Assembly (NCBI GenBank): GCA_026770585.1
Contig: MU646513.1
Span: 160,402 to 173,980 of the forward strand
DNA: 13,579 nt
From: Baffinella frigidus
Taxonomy: Eukaryota > Cryptophyceae > Cryptomonadales > Baffinellaceae
Direction of reading: 5' to 3'
Of this stretch, positions 6,611-12,544 are shown piece after piece (position 1 is the stretch's first letter; every line of letters begins with the position of its first letter). A program made the translations under genes and the position numbers. The notes below the pieces were generated by a model. That model was given only the letters and a program-made list of their open reading frames with translations. It did not search any database and was not told the DNA's origin.

Positions 6611-6730
6611 AAGGGGTACCTCGCTCATAAGAACCCCCCCCCCCCCCCCCTAGGACCACCATAGGACCCTGGGCACGGTCCTACTGTAGTGTCATATGGG
6701 GGGGCGGTTTCTTATGAGCGAGTACCCCTG
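6611..6730. mobile_element. Foldback element, family A copy 5
   Basis: A 120-bp copy with a degraded first base (AAGGGG for CAGGGG) and a one-base loss in the right arm (GCGAGTACCCC for GCGAGGTACCCC). A run of 17 C stands where the other copies have shorter C runs. The centre has diverged (CCACCATAGGACCCTGGGC). TA flanks both ends. Confidence 0.85.
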
Positions 6731-6782
6731 TAGACGCCTCCCTAGGGACGGTGCGTGTCCCTACTCACGAGGGACCCCTGCA

Positions 6783-7141
6783 CGTCCCGAGGCGGGCCCA
6801 TCAATCCCGAGGCAACCATGCTTAAGTTAATTATTAATTAACTTAAGCATAATTCCGGCATGAATCAACTTAAGCATGGTTCCATCAGAGGCCGGGCGGG
6901 AAGGGGTGCGGGTTCCTCCAGTCGGCTACGTCCCGAGGCGGGCCCATCAATGCCGAGGCGAGCCATGCTTAAGTTAATTAATGACGGAACCATGGTTAAG
7001 TTAATTAATAAATAACTTAAGCATGGTTGCCTCGGGATTGATGGGCCCGCCCCGGGATTGATGGGCCCGTCTCGGTTGCATCAGAGGCCGGGGGGGTAGG
7101 GGGCGATGCCGGGCGGGAAGGGGTGCGGGTTCTTCCAGTCC
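6783..7141 (+). repeat. Tandemly duplicated repeat with TTAATTAA foldbacks
   Basis: Unit 1 (6783-6925) and unit 2 (6929-7141) share CGTCCCGAGGCGGGCCCATC, CCATGCTTAAGTTAATTA, ACTTAAGCATGGTT, ATCAGAGGCCGGG and CGGGAAGGGGTGCGGGTTC, ending in TCCAGTC. Unit 1 holds a perfect 15-bp hairpin (6818-6832 with 6836-6850). Unit 2 folds over longer arms (6933-6979 with about 7005-7050) and has an extra tandem copy of GGGATTGATGGGCCCG at 7034-7049 and 7054-7069. The duplication therefore differs in how far the foldback extends. Confidence 0.8.
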
Positions 7142-7394
7142 GTTTTCACCTGCCCGGCCGGAGGATGAATGTTAACACCGCCAGAAGTTGACTGTTAAAG
7201 TTGACGATTGAATTGATTATAGACAATTTTGAACAACCGGTTGAACAATTTTCTGTTGAGAGACAAAATACCATCTCAAGAGACCCTAAATACGATTATT
7301 TACACAGTCCCAAAAATTTACAACAGTTTTGTGCTGACAGATAAGTACTGGTTCTTTCAGTCGGATTTCACCTGCCCAGGCGGAGTTCAAATTA

Positions 7395-7548
7395 ATATGC
7401 GAGGCCACTCAATTGAAACCACCTTTTATGCTATCTTAAGGGTGGTTTCTCTCTTATTTTGCTATATTAGCTTCGGCATAGCTTTAATATAGGAGAAAAC
7501 CCACCCCAAGATAGCATAAACACGGTTAAATTGAGTGGCCTCGCACAT
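7395..7548. mobile_element. Foldback element with GCGAGGCCACTCAATT arms
   Basis: Arms at 7395-7451 and 7493-7548 share GCGAGGCCACTCAATT, TTTATGCTATCTT and GGTTT(T/C)TCTC-like ends with several mismatches. The 41-bp loop contains a second pair, CTATATTA/TTAATATAG, with GCT/AGC. Total length is 154 bp. No coding potential. Confidence 0.8.
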
Positions 7549-7597
7549 GAAAATGTTAACACCGGCAGACGTTGACAGTTCAAGTTGACAGATTAGT

Positions 7598-7808
7598 TCT
7601 GGACTTCCACCGATCGCGAACGCTGGAGGATCCTATTTATATGCGGGGTTGTAAACATTTGTACCAGGATAGGGTGTTCCAACCTCGTGACTGGCCAATA
7701 TACATGGCCACTTTCGTGACTCATCAACGAAAGTTACTACACGAAGGCCCACTTTTAAAAGCACATCGGGTTTAATTAGGCTCCTCCAGCGTTCTCGTGT
7801 GGTCCAGT
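7598..7808. mobile_element. Foldback element with CGAACGCTGGAGGA arms
   Basis: The left arm (about 7598-7640) and right arm (about 7773-7808) share TCTGGAC, GAACGCTGGAGGA, TCCTA and TTTA-like words in inverted order. The arm pair is imperfect. Inside is a small hairpin CTTTCGT/ACGAAAG near 7711-7733. Length is about 210 bp. Confidence 0.65.
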
Positions 7809-8350
7809 CCGCCTTTACCTGCGGAAACAAATCCAGGAATGACTTTCTGGCCACCGAAAATGTCAACACGCCACAACGGGTGCATGTGCCTTGCTACCCG
7901 ATTTCGGGTTTCACGTTTCGGGTTTCGGGGTTACCAGGGCCTTATCGCGGTTCTGGAGCATGTGCTGGGTGGCCCACTTGGCGCGCGCGTCTGGGAGAAG
8001 CATCTTGTTCATCTCCTCCCGCGCGTCATCCCCCCTGCGTTCACCCCGGGAGTTTTTTTAATTAGACATAATCTATTTACTTTAAATATTTCTGGCAATA
8101 TTCAATTTGAATCGTAAAACGTTAACAATTCCTACACGGCTGGATCGTACTAGAAATTGTAACGCGAATGTGTTCGTTGCAAGAAAACAGTAGACGTTCA
8201 GGATTTAAGTGATAGGGTTAGGGGTTAGGGGTTAGGGATTAGTGGCCCACGCGGCGCGCGCGTCTGGGAAGAGCTTTTTGCTCATCCCCCCCCCCCCCTG
8301 GTTTATCCGGGGACAAAACCGGAAGTCTGAACCAGTGAGTTCAGTGAGTA
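7809..8350. repeat. Duplicated GC-rich segment around AT-rich DNA
   Basis: GGCCCAC, then GGCGCGCGCGTCTGGGA and a TTG(T/C)TCATC box, is present at about 7970-8017 and 8241-8288. Between them, 8048-8190 is AT-rich and unique. At 8213-8243 there are three TTAGGGG-like heptamers on +. CCCGATTTCGGGTTT-like words at 7898-7929 form a small palindrome. Open frames here on both strands show no domain. Confidence 0.6.
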
Positions 8351-8351
8351 A

Positions 8352-9275
8352 GGTACCGGACGAAGTGGATCTTGCGGCGGGTCTTGGCGTCGATGAACCC
8401 GCGAACCGCACTCCAGAGGACATAATAATCCGTGAAAACATAGATAATTTCGATGAAAACGCACTAGCACACAGGATCCAGGCCCTAATTCTAATCAACC
8501 TTCGGTAATTAACCTCCGGCCCTGGTTTTAATTAACCCTAATTCTAATTAACCTCCGGCCCTAGTTCTAATTAACCCCAATTCTGATTAACCTTCGGCTC
8601 CTATGCACAAGGGGGAGGGGGGATTTGGAAACCGGACGAAGTGGATCTTGCAGCGGGTCTTCGCGTCGATGGTCCAGCGAATCGCACTCCACAGGACAGA
8701 AACATCCGTGAAAACATACACAATTTCGATGAAAACGCACTAGCAAACGGGAAAATCGCACCAGCAAACCCTTATTAAATTTAGTTAGGGCGCTAATTAA
8801 CCTTCAGCCACCTCCTATGAACAAATGGGGGGGGGGAGGGTTGGAACCGGACGAAGTGGATCTTGCGGCGGGTCTTCGCGTCGATCGTCTCGCGAATCGC
8901 ACTCCAGAGGATCGAGAACAGCCGTGAAAACATATATAATTTCGATGAAAACGCACTAGCCAACGGGATTCCGGCCCTAATTAAATTTAGTTAGGGCGCT
9001 AATTAACCTTCGGCCACCTCCTATGAACCAATAAGAGGGGGAATTCGGTACCGGACGAAGTGGATCTTTCGGCGGGTCTTGGCGTCGATCGTCCCGCAAA
9101 TCGCACTCCAGAGGACAGAAAAATTCGTGAAAAAATAGGACTAGCAAACGGGATTCCGGCCCTCATTAAATTTAGTTAGGGCGCTAATTAACCTTCGGCT
9201 CCTATCGCTAATTAACCTTCGGCTCCCGCTAATTAACCCTCGACTCCTGACAAATGGAGAGGGGGGTTAGGAACC
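8352..9275 (-). repeat. Tandem array of partial CRAL-TRIO exon copies
   Basis: Four units of about 277, 215, 204 and 223 bp carry the 3' part of the late-domain exon plus flanking intron. Shared intron words are ATTTCGATGAAAACGCACTAGC, given here in part as GATGAAAACGCACTAGC, with AAATTTAGTTAGGGCGCTAA and TTAACCTTCGGC. Read on the minus strand, the exon parts (8356-8431, 8633-8707, 8848-8923, 9052-9119) all encode versions of AKTRRKIHFVR at DNA level. The copy at 8848-8923 keeps an open reading RLFSILWSAIR followed by ETIDAKTRRK. The others have small deletions in the FSIL region that shift the frame. They look like partial exon duplications and are unlikely to be alternative exons. Confidence 0.8.
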
Positions 9276-9423
9276 GGACGAAGTGGATCTTGCGGCGGGT
9301 CTTGGCGTCAATGGTCCCGCGAATCGCACTCCAGAGGATCGAGAACAGCCGCGGTGCGTCGATCACCACTATCAGCCCCAGCTGCTCGGGATAGTGCGCC
9401 TGGGAGCGTTCGAGACTGTTCAG
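9275..9423 (-). CDS. CRAL-TRIO (Sec14-like) domain exon, late part
   Basis: The minus strand reads SLERSQAHYPEQLGLIVVID, APRLFSILWSAIR and IDAKTRRKIHFVR. This fits the C-terminal half of CRAL-TRIO domains, where a YPE(R/Q)LG motif is followed by a hydrophobic strand, a (N/D)AP-x-x-F turn and a helix ending D-x-K-T-(R/K)-x-KI. Such domains bind phospholipids or other lipophilic ligands. The acceptor would be TACAG at 9428-9424, preceded on that strand by the GT/GA microsatellite and so lacking a normal pyrimidine tract. The donor would be GT at 9274-9273. Entry is phase 0 and exit phase 2, which does not match the phase 1 exit of the middle exon, so at least one linking exon is missing or unrecognised. 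Confidence 0.75.
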
Positions 9424-9426
9424 CTG

Positions 9427-9438
9427 TACACACACACA

Positions 9439-9469
<31 letters not shown>

Positions 9470-9525
9470 TCTCTCTCTCTCCCTGTCTCTCTCTCACACA
9501 CACACTCTCTCTCACCCACACACTC
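9427..9525 (+). repeat. (CA)n/(CT)n compound microsatellite
   Basis: Alternating CACACA and CTCTCT blocks over about 100 bp. On the minus strand it lies directly upstream of the late CRAL-TRIO exon, and it accounts for the RERECVCV-type low-complexity prefix of that frame. Confidence 0.9.
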
Positions 9526-9532
9526 CCTGCTG

Positions 9533-9690
9533 AGGTTTGGGGTGTGGGGTGTGGGGTTTGGGGTTTGGGGTTTGGGGTTTGGGGTGTGGGGCTTGGGGTG
9601 TGGGGTTTGGGGTGTGGGGCTTGGGGTTTGGGGTTTGGGGTTTGGAATTCGGGGTTTGGGCTTTAGGCTTCAGGTTTTAGGGGGCAGGGT
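9533..9690 (+). repeat. GGGGTTT-type heptamer tract
   Basis: Over 20 units of GGGGTTT with variants GGGGTGT and GGGGCTT in near-perfect seven-base register, then decay to TTTAGGCTTCAGG. The G-rich strand is +. The overlapping frame (WGVGLGVWGLG) is an artefact. The tract lies in what would be an intron of the minus-strand gene. Confidence 0.9.
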
Positions 9691-9870
9691 CAATCTCCTG
9701 GGGGGAGACGCGCGGGGTTAGGGTTCAGGAGGAGTACTGAATCAGTGGCGCTAATTCTAGCTCTGTCCGAATAAATCCGGGCACGTCATTATCAGGTTTA
9801 GAGCAGGGGTTCCTAAGTCAATTATTGACGCAGCCCAAACCCTGCAACGCGCTTCATAACCCCGACGCGA
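9691..9870 (+). repeat. Spacer with a solo left end of the CTAGCTCTGTCC foldback family
   Basis: TTCTAGCTCTGTCCGA followed by AAT, CCGGGCACGT at about 9754-9787 matches the left ends at 10861 and 13332. No right arm follows. The 30 bases at 9828-9857 recur at 10166-10195 with one difference (ACGCAGCCCAAACCCTG, then ACGCGCTTCAT). Confidence 0.65.
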
Positions 9871-9987
9871 TAAGACCGAGGACCCTACGGTAGGCAACCC
9901 GCAGGGACATAGGGGGGGTTCCTACGGATAAGGTAACGGAAACTCGGCTCGCAGCGTCCGAAAATCCCTTCGAAGCCCGCTGTGTGG
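9870..9987 (+). repeat. 118-bp dispersed repeat, copy 1
   Basis: Starts ATAAGACC and carries GGACCCTACGGTAGGCAACC, GGGGGGTTCCTACGGATAA and AAAATCCCTTCG, ending AGCCCGCTGTGTGG. The second copy is at 12287-12404 in the same orientation. The middle (9932-9960) has diverged most. Confidence 0.8.
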
Positions 9988-10206
9988 CTCGATCGTTGGA
10001 TGTCTGGAATTCCTTTCACCCCGAGGCCATCTATCTTTTGTACAAAAAGGGTCGGCCAACGGGGGAAAATAATTGACTTTGACTTGAGATGGTCGCGCGG
10101 GAGGAAGGGGAGCTAGCCTGGAAGAGGAGGATGAGCGAGATGGCTGCGCGCGGGTCGATTGCGTCACGCAGCCCAAACCCTGCCACGCGCTTCATGTTAA
10201 TAGGGT
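9988..10206. other. Unique DNA with a 30-bp repeat
   Basis: No gene recognised. A + strand stretch at 10090-10160 is open and charged (REEGELAWKRRMSEMAARG) but is closed upstream by TGA codons and shows no family signature. The copy of the 9828-9857 repeat is at 10166-10195. Confidence 0.4.
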
Positions 10207-10358
10207 AACGTCCTGAAAACCGGGTAGTTAGTCCTACGGTATTGCCTACGGTAGGCCGTAGGGCTCCTATGAAATAATGTTTCGTAGGACTCCCCCTAGG
10301 CCCCTACGGCTTACCGTAGGTAATACCGTAGGCTTGACTACCCAGTTTTCAGGACGTT
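10207..10358. mobile_element. Foldback element, family C
   Basis: Arms of 57 bp at 10207-10263 and 10302-10358 have about six mismatches. They contain AACGTCCTGAAAAC, GGGTAGT, CCTACGGTATT, CCTACGGTA and CCGTAGGG. Stem pairing resumes inside with TCCTATGAAA/TTTCGTAGGA around a 5-nt loop, so almost the whole 152 bp can fold. The CTACGGTAGG word links it to family B and to the 9870/12287 repeat. Confidence 0.85.
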
Positions 10359-10490
10359 CGCCTCTGAATGTGTCGGCAATGCGCGAGCCTGGGGGTGCCC
10401 CCTGCGGTCCGAACATTATCGCCTTGTTATTCATACCCCCTAAGCGATAAGTAGCCCGCTGTGTGGCCGAGCCTTGTCGCCCAGCATGGC
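10359..10490. other. Spacer, no gene seen
   Basis: A small hairpin GGGGGTGCCCCC occurs near 10391-10402. AAGTAGCCCGCTGTGTGGCC at 10449-10468 is another copy of the recurring AGCCCGCTGTGTGG motif. Confidence 0.45.
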
Positions 10491-10680
10491 ACTCAGCGAG
10501 AGAGACAGACCAAACCGTTACTCAGCGAGAGAGACAGACCAAACCCTGTCGTGGAACAGCCCCGCCGGCAGGCTCGTGAACGCCCGCGTGACCGGTCACG
10601 CGGACGCCGAAGCCAGACGGTCGGTCGTGACTGCCTTGCGTGTTCCTATGTTACTCAGCGAGAGAGACAGACCAAACCCT
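10491..10680 (+). repeat. Three copies of a 28-bp repeat and a 20-bp palindrome
   Basis: ACTCAGCGAGAGAGACAGAC followed by CAAACC(C/G)T occurs at 10491-10518, 10520-10547 and 10653-10680; only the penultimate base varies. Spacing is 1 and 105 bp. Between copies 2 and 3 lies the perfect palindrome CCGCGTGACCGGTCACGCGG (10584-10603). No protein was recognised. Confidence 0.85.
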
Positions 10681-10683
10681 TCC

Positions 10684-10810
10684 GCAGGTTCAAGGTTTAA
10701 GGTTTAGTTTTTGGGTTGCGGGGGTTTATGGGGTGCAGGGTTCCCAATCAACGCCGTCACAAAACACGAATAGCAAACCCCACACGCTACCCCGCATATC
10801 ACAAACGCCA
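10684..10810. repeat. Degenerate G-rich heptamer-like DNA
   Basis: GGTTCAAGG, GGTTTAAGG, GGTTTAG and GGGTTTATGGGG-like units to about 10745, then unique DNA up to the CRAL-TRIO exon copy. No gene seen. Confidence 0.5.
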
Positions 10811-10814
10811 GGAC

Positions 10815-11050
10815 CTGCAAAGTCGGGGAGCCAGACCATCTGCTCGACGCCGAGGGGCGTCCTAGCTCTGTCCCAGTTCAATTTGGACGCGTAGATATTT
10901 CGCCCCCCCCCCAAACTTCACAGGTGAATTTCATGGGGGGGTGTCAAAATTCACCTGTGAAATTTCGGGGGGGGGGTGGCGAAATATCTAAAAGGCCCAA
11001 ATTGAACTGGGAAAGGGCTAGGCGTCATGCAGATCGCGCGCTCATTCTCC
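10815..11050 (-). pseudogene. CRAL-TRIO middle exon copy interrupted by a foldback element
   Basis: Two halves of the middle exon flank an inserted element. 10815-10860 on the minus strand reads PLGVEQMVWLPDFA and ends with GCAG then GT, as in the intact exon. 11023-11050 matches the N-terminal part (ERAI-M-P). Removing 10861-11022 with one copy of CGT gives a continuous alignment to the exon at 11602-11689. Divergence is modest. The 5' end beyond 11050 passes into CCCTAAA-like DNA, so the acceptor is lost. This copy cannot be spliced as the intact one would be. Confidence 0.75.
10861..11022. mobile_element. Foldback element, family D copy 1, inserted in an exon
   Basis: A 162-bp element with ends CCTAG/CTAGG. 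Its arms carry CTAGCTCTGTCCCAGTTCAA, AATTTGG, AGATATTTCG and C/G runs, then CACAGGTGAATTT pairing with AAATTCACCTGTG. It is bounded by CGT at 10858-10860 and 11023-11025, a probable 3-bp target-site duplication. Related sequences are the full copy at 13332-13485, a solo left end near 9754 and a decayed right arm at 12139-12200. Confidence 0.85.
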
Positions 11051-11217
11051 CGAACCCTAAACCCATTCTCCAAACCCTAAGTAGTACACTCCACACCCTG
11101 CAACCCAAACCGAAAACGCCAAATTACAAACAGTACACCCTGAACCCTGAACCTTGAACCCCTACACCCTGAACCCTGGGCCCGAAACGGACCTGCGAAT
11201 CCGGTCACGCACGGCTA
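11051..11217 (-). repeat. C-rich heptamer tract
   Basis: CCCTAAA-like units (CGAACCCTAAACCC, CCAAACCCTAAG, CCCTGAACC) to about 11185. GGACCTGCGAAT at 11189-11200 resembles the end of the middle CRAL-TRIO exon with its donor and may be a tiny further copy. Confidence 0.65.
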
Positions 11218-11401
11218 GATTCATAGTTTTCCCTGCCTTAATTAAGAAGAAAGGGCTCCAAGCCCTGGTACAAATTTTGTACTAGATGTTGGACAAGACC
11301 AGAAATGTGGTTTATAATAGTGTTTTAGTGTCTTGTCCATGAAATTTGTACCAGGGCATTGGAGCCCTTTCTTCTTAATTAAGGCCTAGAAAACTATTAA
11401 G
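11218..11401. mobile_element. Foldback (MITE-like) element, family 1 copy 2
   Basis: Arms at 11236-11274 and about 11343-11384: CCTTAATTAAGAAGAAAG, then GGCTCCAAGCCCTGGTAC and AAATTT. The inner part from GGCTCCAAG to TGTA matches the element at 3439-3643, and the subterminal GGACAAGAC/GTCTTGTCC stands where copy 1 has GGACACGAC/ATCGTGTCC. The 18-20 bp outside GGCTCCAAG are unrelated to copy 1 yet identical on both arms. Flanks TTCATAGTTTT and AAAACTATTAAG show that this copy is inverted relative to copy 1. Confidence 0.85.
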
Positions 11402-11437
11402 ATACCGCTGTGCAAACCCCGGGATTTCGCAATTTTA

Positions 11438-11586
11438 TGGCTCCACACAGTGGGCTTCGAGGGTTTCGTGGGGGCCGAAATTGCGGGTGTTACGTGACCA
11501 ATTTGCGCTAGAAAAATCCTTAAAGTTAACTGTCTTCAGGCAAGTTAACTTTTGATGAACGGTTCGTAGCCCACCGTGCGGATCCA
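11438..11586. mobile_element. Foldback element with AGCCCACTGTGTGG ends
   Basis: Terminal arms at 11438-11460 and about 11564-11586 (TGGCTCCACACAGTGGGCTT against a complement with several mismatches). Inside is a perfect 10-bp hairpin AAAGTTAACT/AGTTAACTTT (11522-11531, 11543-11552). Its ends match the short motif scattered through the window, so those sites may be solo ends of this family. Confidence 0.7.
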
Positions 11587-11601
11587 ATAAATTTCACGGA
11601 C

Positions 11602-11689
11602 CTGCGAAATCGGGGAGCCAGACGATCTGCTCGGCGCCGGGGGGCATCATGCGGATCGCCCGCTCAAACTCCTTTGTGAAGTGCGTCAC
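11602..11689 (-). CDS. CRAL-TRIO (Sec14-like) domain exon, middle part
   Basis: The minus strand has a pyrimidine-rich acceptor (CCCGCCCCTCTCGCAG, AG at 11691-11690) and a donor GT at 11601-11600 after TTCGCAG. The 88-nt exon reads VTHFTKEFERAIRMMPPGAE then QIVWLPDFA plus one base. This fits the segment of CRAL-TRIO domains where a helix (E-x-A-x-x-x-MPPG) leads into a hydrophobic strand with D-F-x-G; the G codon would be completed by the next exon. It enters in phase 0, matching the exit phase of the exon at 12544-12428. Next to the early exon this is the clearest coding piece in the window. Confidence 0.8.
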
Positions 11690-11783
11690 CTGCGAGAGGG
11701 GCGGGAGGTCACGAGGGATCCTATCCGCGGTTAATGGGGACACACGAACCGCGTGACGTCCCTCTTTTCTGTCAGAAGGTCGT

Positions 11784-11832
11784 TGGGCATCATGCGGATC
11801 GCGCGCTCGAACTCCTTTGTGAAGTGCGACAC
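11784..11832 (-). pseudogene. Truncated second copy of the CRAL-TRIO middle exon
   Basis: The minus strand has CTGCAG then GTGTCGCACTTCACAAAGGA, encoding V-HFTKEFERAIRMMP, after which similarity stops and ND follows. It keeps an AG acceptor with a poor pyrimidine tract but lacks the strand-coding half and donor. It lies about 100 bp upstream of the intact copy on that strand. Confidence 0.75.
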
Positions 11833-11864
11833 CTGCAGGGCGGACGCGCGAGGCCGTTGTCAAT

Positions 11865-11986
11865 ACCCACCCTGGAGGCAACTTATGGGGAAATCGATGA
11901 TTTCTTGAGCCAACTCCCATACAAATGCACTCAGAACCCGAGTGCATTTGTATGGGAGTTGACTTAAGATTTGCCCCCAGGGTGGT
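11865..11986. mobile_element. Foldback with perfect 22-bp core stem
   Basis: The core arms at 11911-11932 and 11940-11961 are perfectly complementary across a 7-nt loop (AGAACCC). The arms begin CAACTCCCATACAAATGCAC. A second, imperfect pair outside (CCACCCTGGAGGCAA near 11867-11882 with TTGCCCCCAGGGTGG at 11971-11985) extends the foldback to about 122 bp. A perfect long stem suggests recent formation or maintenance. Confidence 0.85.
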
Positions 11987-12138
11987 AACAGACCATGAGG
12001 CATCAGAGCGCGGCGTTTGTGAATGCCAGCACGGCCGCCATGGCCATGCGTGCACTCCCATGGAGGCTGTGGTCGAGCGGGCCAACGCTCAAGCTTGACG
12101 TTACCACAGTGGGCTTTGCAGGAAATTTGGAACAGAAA

Positions 12139-12200
12139 TCTGTGAAATTGGGGGGGGGGCGAATTGATGAGGAGCCCAAATCAAAGTGGGAGAGAGCTGG
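12139..12200. repeat. Decayed right arm of foldback family D
   Basis: ATCTGTGAAATT, a run of G, CGAATTGAT, AGCCCAAATCAAAGTGGG and AGAGAGCTGG line up with the right half of the element at 10861-11022. No left arm is recognisable. It directly abuts the partial early-exon copy. Confidence 0.55.
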
Positions 12201-12205
12201 GGTAG

Positions 12206-12271
12206 CAGGGCGGGGGGCTTGCGGTCCGTGCATGTCGCGAAGCACGAGTAGCGGACCACTCTGTTGTAGTC
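12206..12271 (-). pseudogene. Partial second copy of the CRAL-TRIO early exon
   Basis: The minus strand reads DYNRVVRYSCFATCTDRKPP then AL, against RYNRVVLYSCFATCTDRKPS then AL in the full exon. The frame is open, but the 5' half is absent and the donor GT is changed to CT (CTGCTACC for CTGGTACC). It is therefore an unspliceable duplicate. Confidence 0.7.
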
Positions 12272-12286
12272 TTCAAAGGGATTTAG

Positions 12287-12404
12287 ATAAGACCTAGGAC
12301 CCTACGGTAGGCAACCCGTAGGGGCATAGGGGGGTTCCTACGGATAATCTAACTGAAAGGCGGCCCGATTTGGGCAGAAAATCCCTTCGTAGCCCGCTGC
12401 GTGG
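12287..12404 (+). repeat. 118-bp dispersed repeat, copy 2
   Basis: Same order of words as 9870-9987 (ATAAGACC, GGACCCTACGGTAGGCAACC, GGGGTTCCTACGGATAA, AAAATCCCTTCG, AGCCCGCTG). It lies between the partial and full early CRAL-TRIO exon copies. Confidence 0.8.
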
Positions 12405-12427
12405 AGACTGATGCAGAGCTTGGGTAC

Positions 12428-12544
12428 CAGGGCGGACGGCTTGCGGTCAGTGCATGTCGCGAAGCACGAGTAGAGGACGACTCTGTTGTAGCGGTCCAGC
12501 CCGAACGTGCGCAGGTTATGCGCCCGCTGGTCCTTGGCGCACAC
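12428..12544 (-). CDS. CRAL-TRIO (Sec14-like) domain exon, early part
   Basis: The minus strand has acceptor CCCCGTTCCTCTACAG (AG at 12546-12545) and donor GT at 12427-12426. The 117-nt exon has exactly 39 codons, including LRTFGLDRYNRVVLYSCF and TCTDRKPSAL. CRAL-TRIO domains begin with a G-x-D-x-x-(G)-R-P-V-x-x box, and here the GRPV part reads NRVV, a deviation. Exit is phase 0, and joining to the middle exon gives DRKPSAL followed by VTHFTKEFERA, a natural continuation for this family. The preceding CRAL-TRIO-N helical region, if present, would lie above 12546 and was not recognised. Confidence 0.75.

Larger units (their letters stand above)
7135..7835 (+). repeat. Two interleaved direct-repeat families
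   Basis: CAGTC(C/G)G followed by TTTCACCTGCCC-like sequence occurs at 7136-7160, 7358-7382 and, more diverged, 7805-7825. ATGTTAACACCG(C/G)CAGA, then GTTGAC and AGTTGAC, occurs at 7169-7205 and 7552-7588. The second pair brackets the foldback at 7395-7548. The open frame at 7229-7492 reads through a repeat and a foldback arm and shows no domain. Confidence 0.7.

Noticed and set aside
7229-7492. 87-codon plus-strand open frame with a hydrophobic C-terminus
   Set aside because: Its second half is the arm and loop of the foldback at 7395-7548 and its middle contains a direct-repeat copy; no domain seen.
9283-9666. Plus-strand open frame of 127 codons across the exon copy, microsatellite and GGGGTTT tract
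   Set aside because: Most of it translates CA/CT and GGGGTTT repeats; the real signal in the overlap is the CRAL-TRIO exon on the other strand.
10090-10170. Charged plus-strand stretch (REEGELAWKRRMSEMAARG) as an exon
   Set aside because: TGA codons lie immediately upstream, no clear acceptor or family match was seen, and it ends in a dispersed repeat.
10491-10680. CRISPR-like array of three 28-bp repeats
   Set aside because: Spacing is 1 and 105 bp, there are no spacers of regular length, no cas genes, and the context is eukaryotic.
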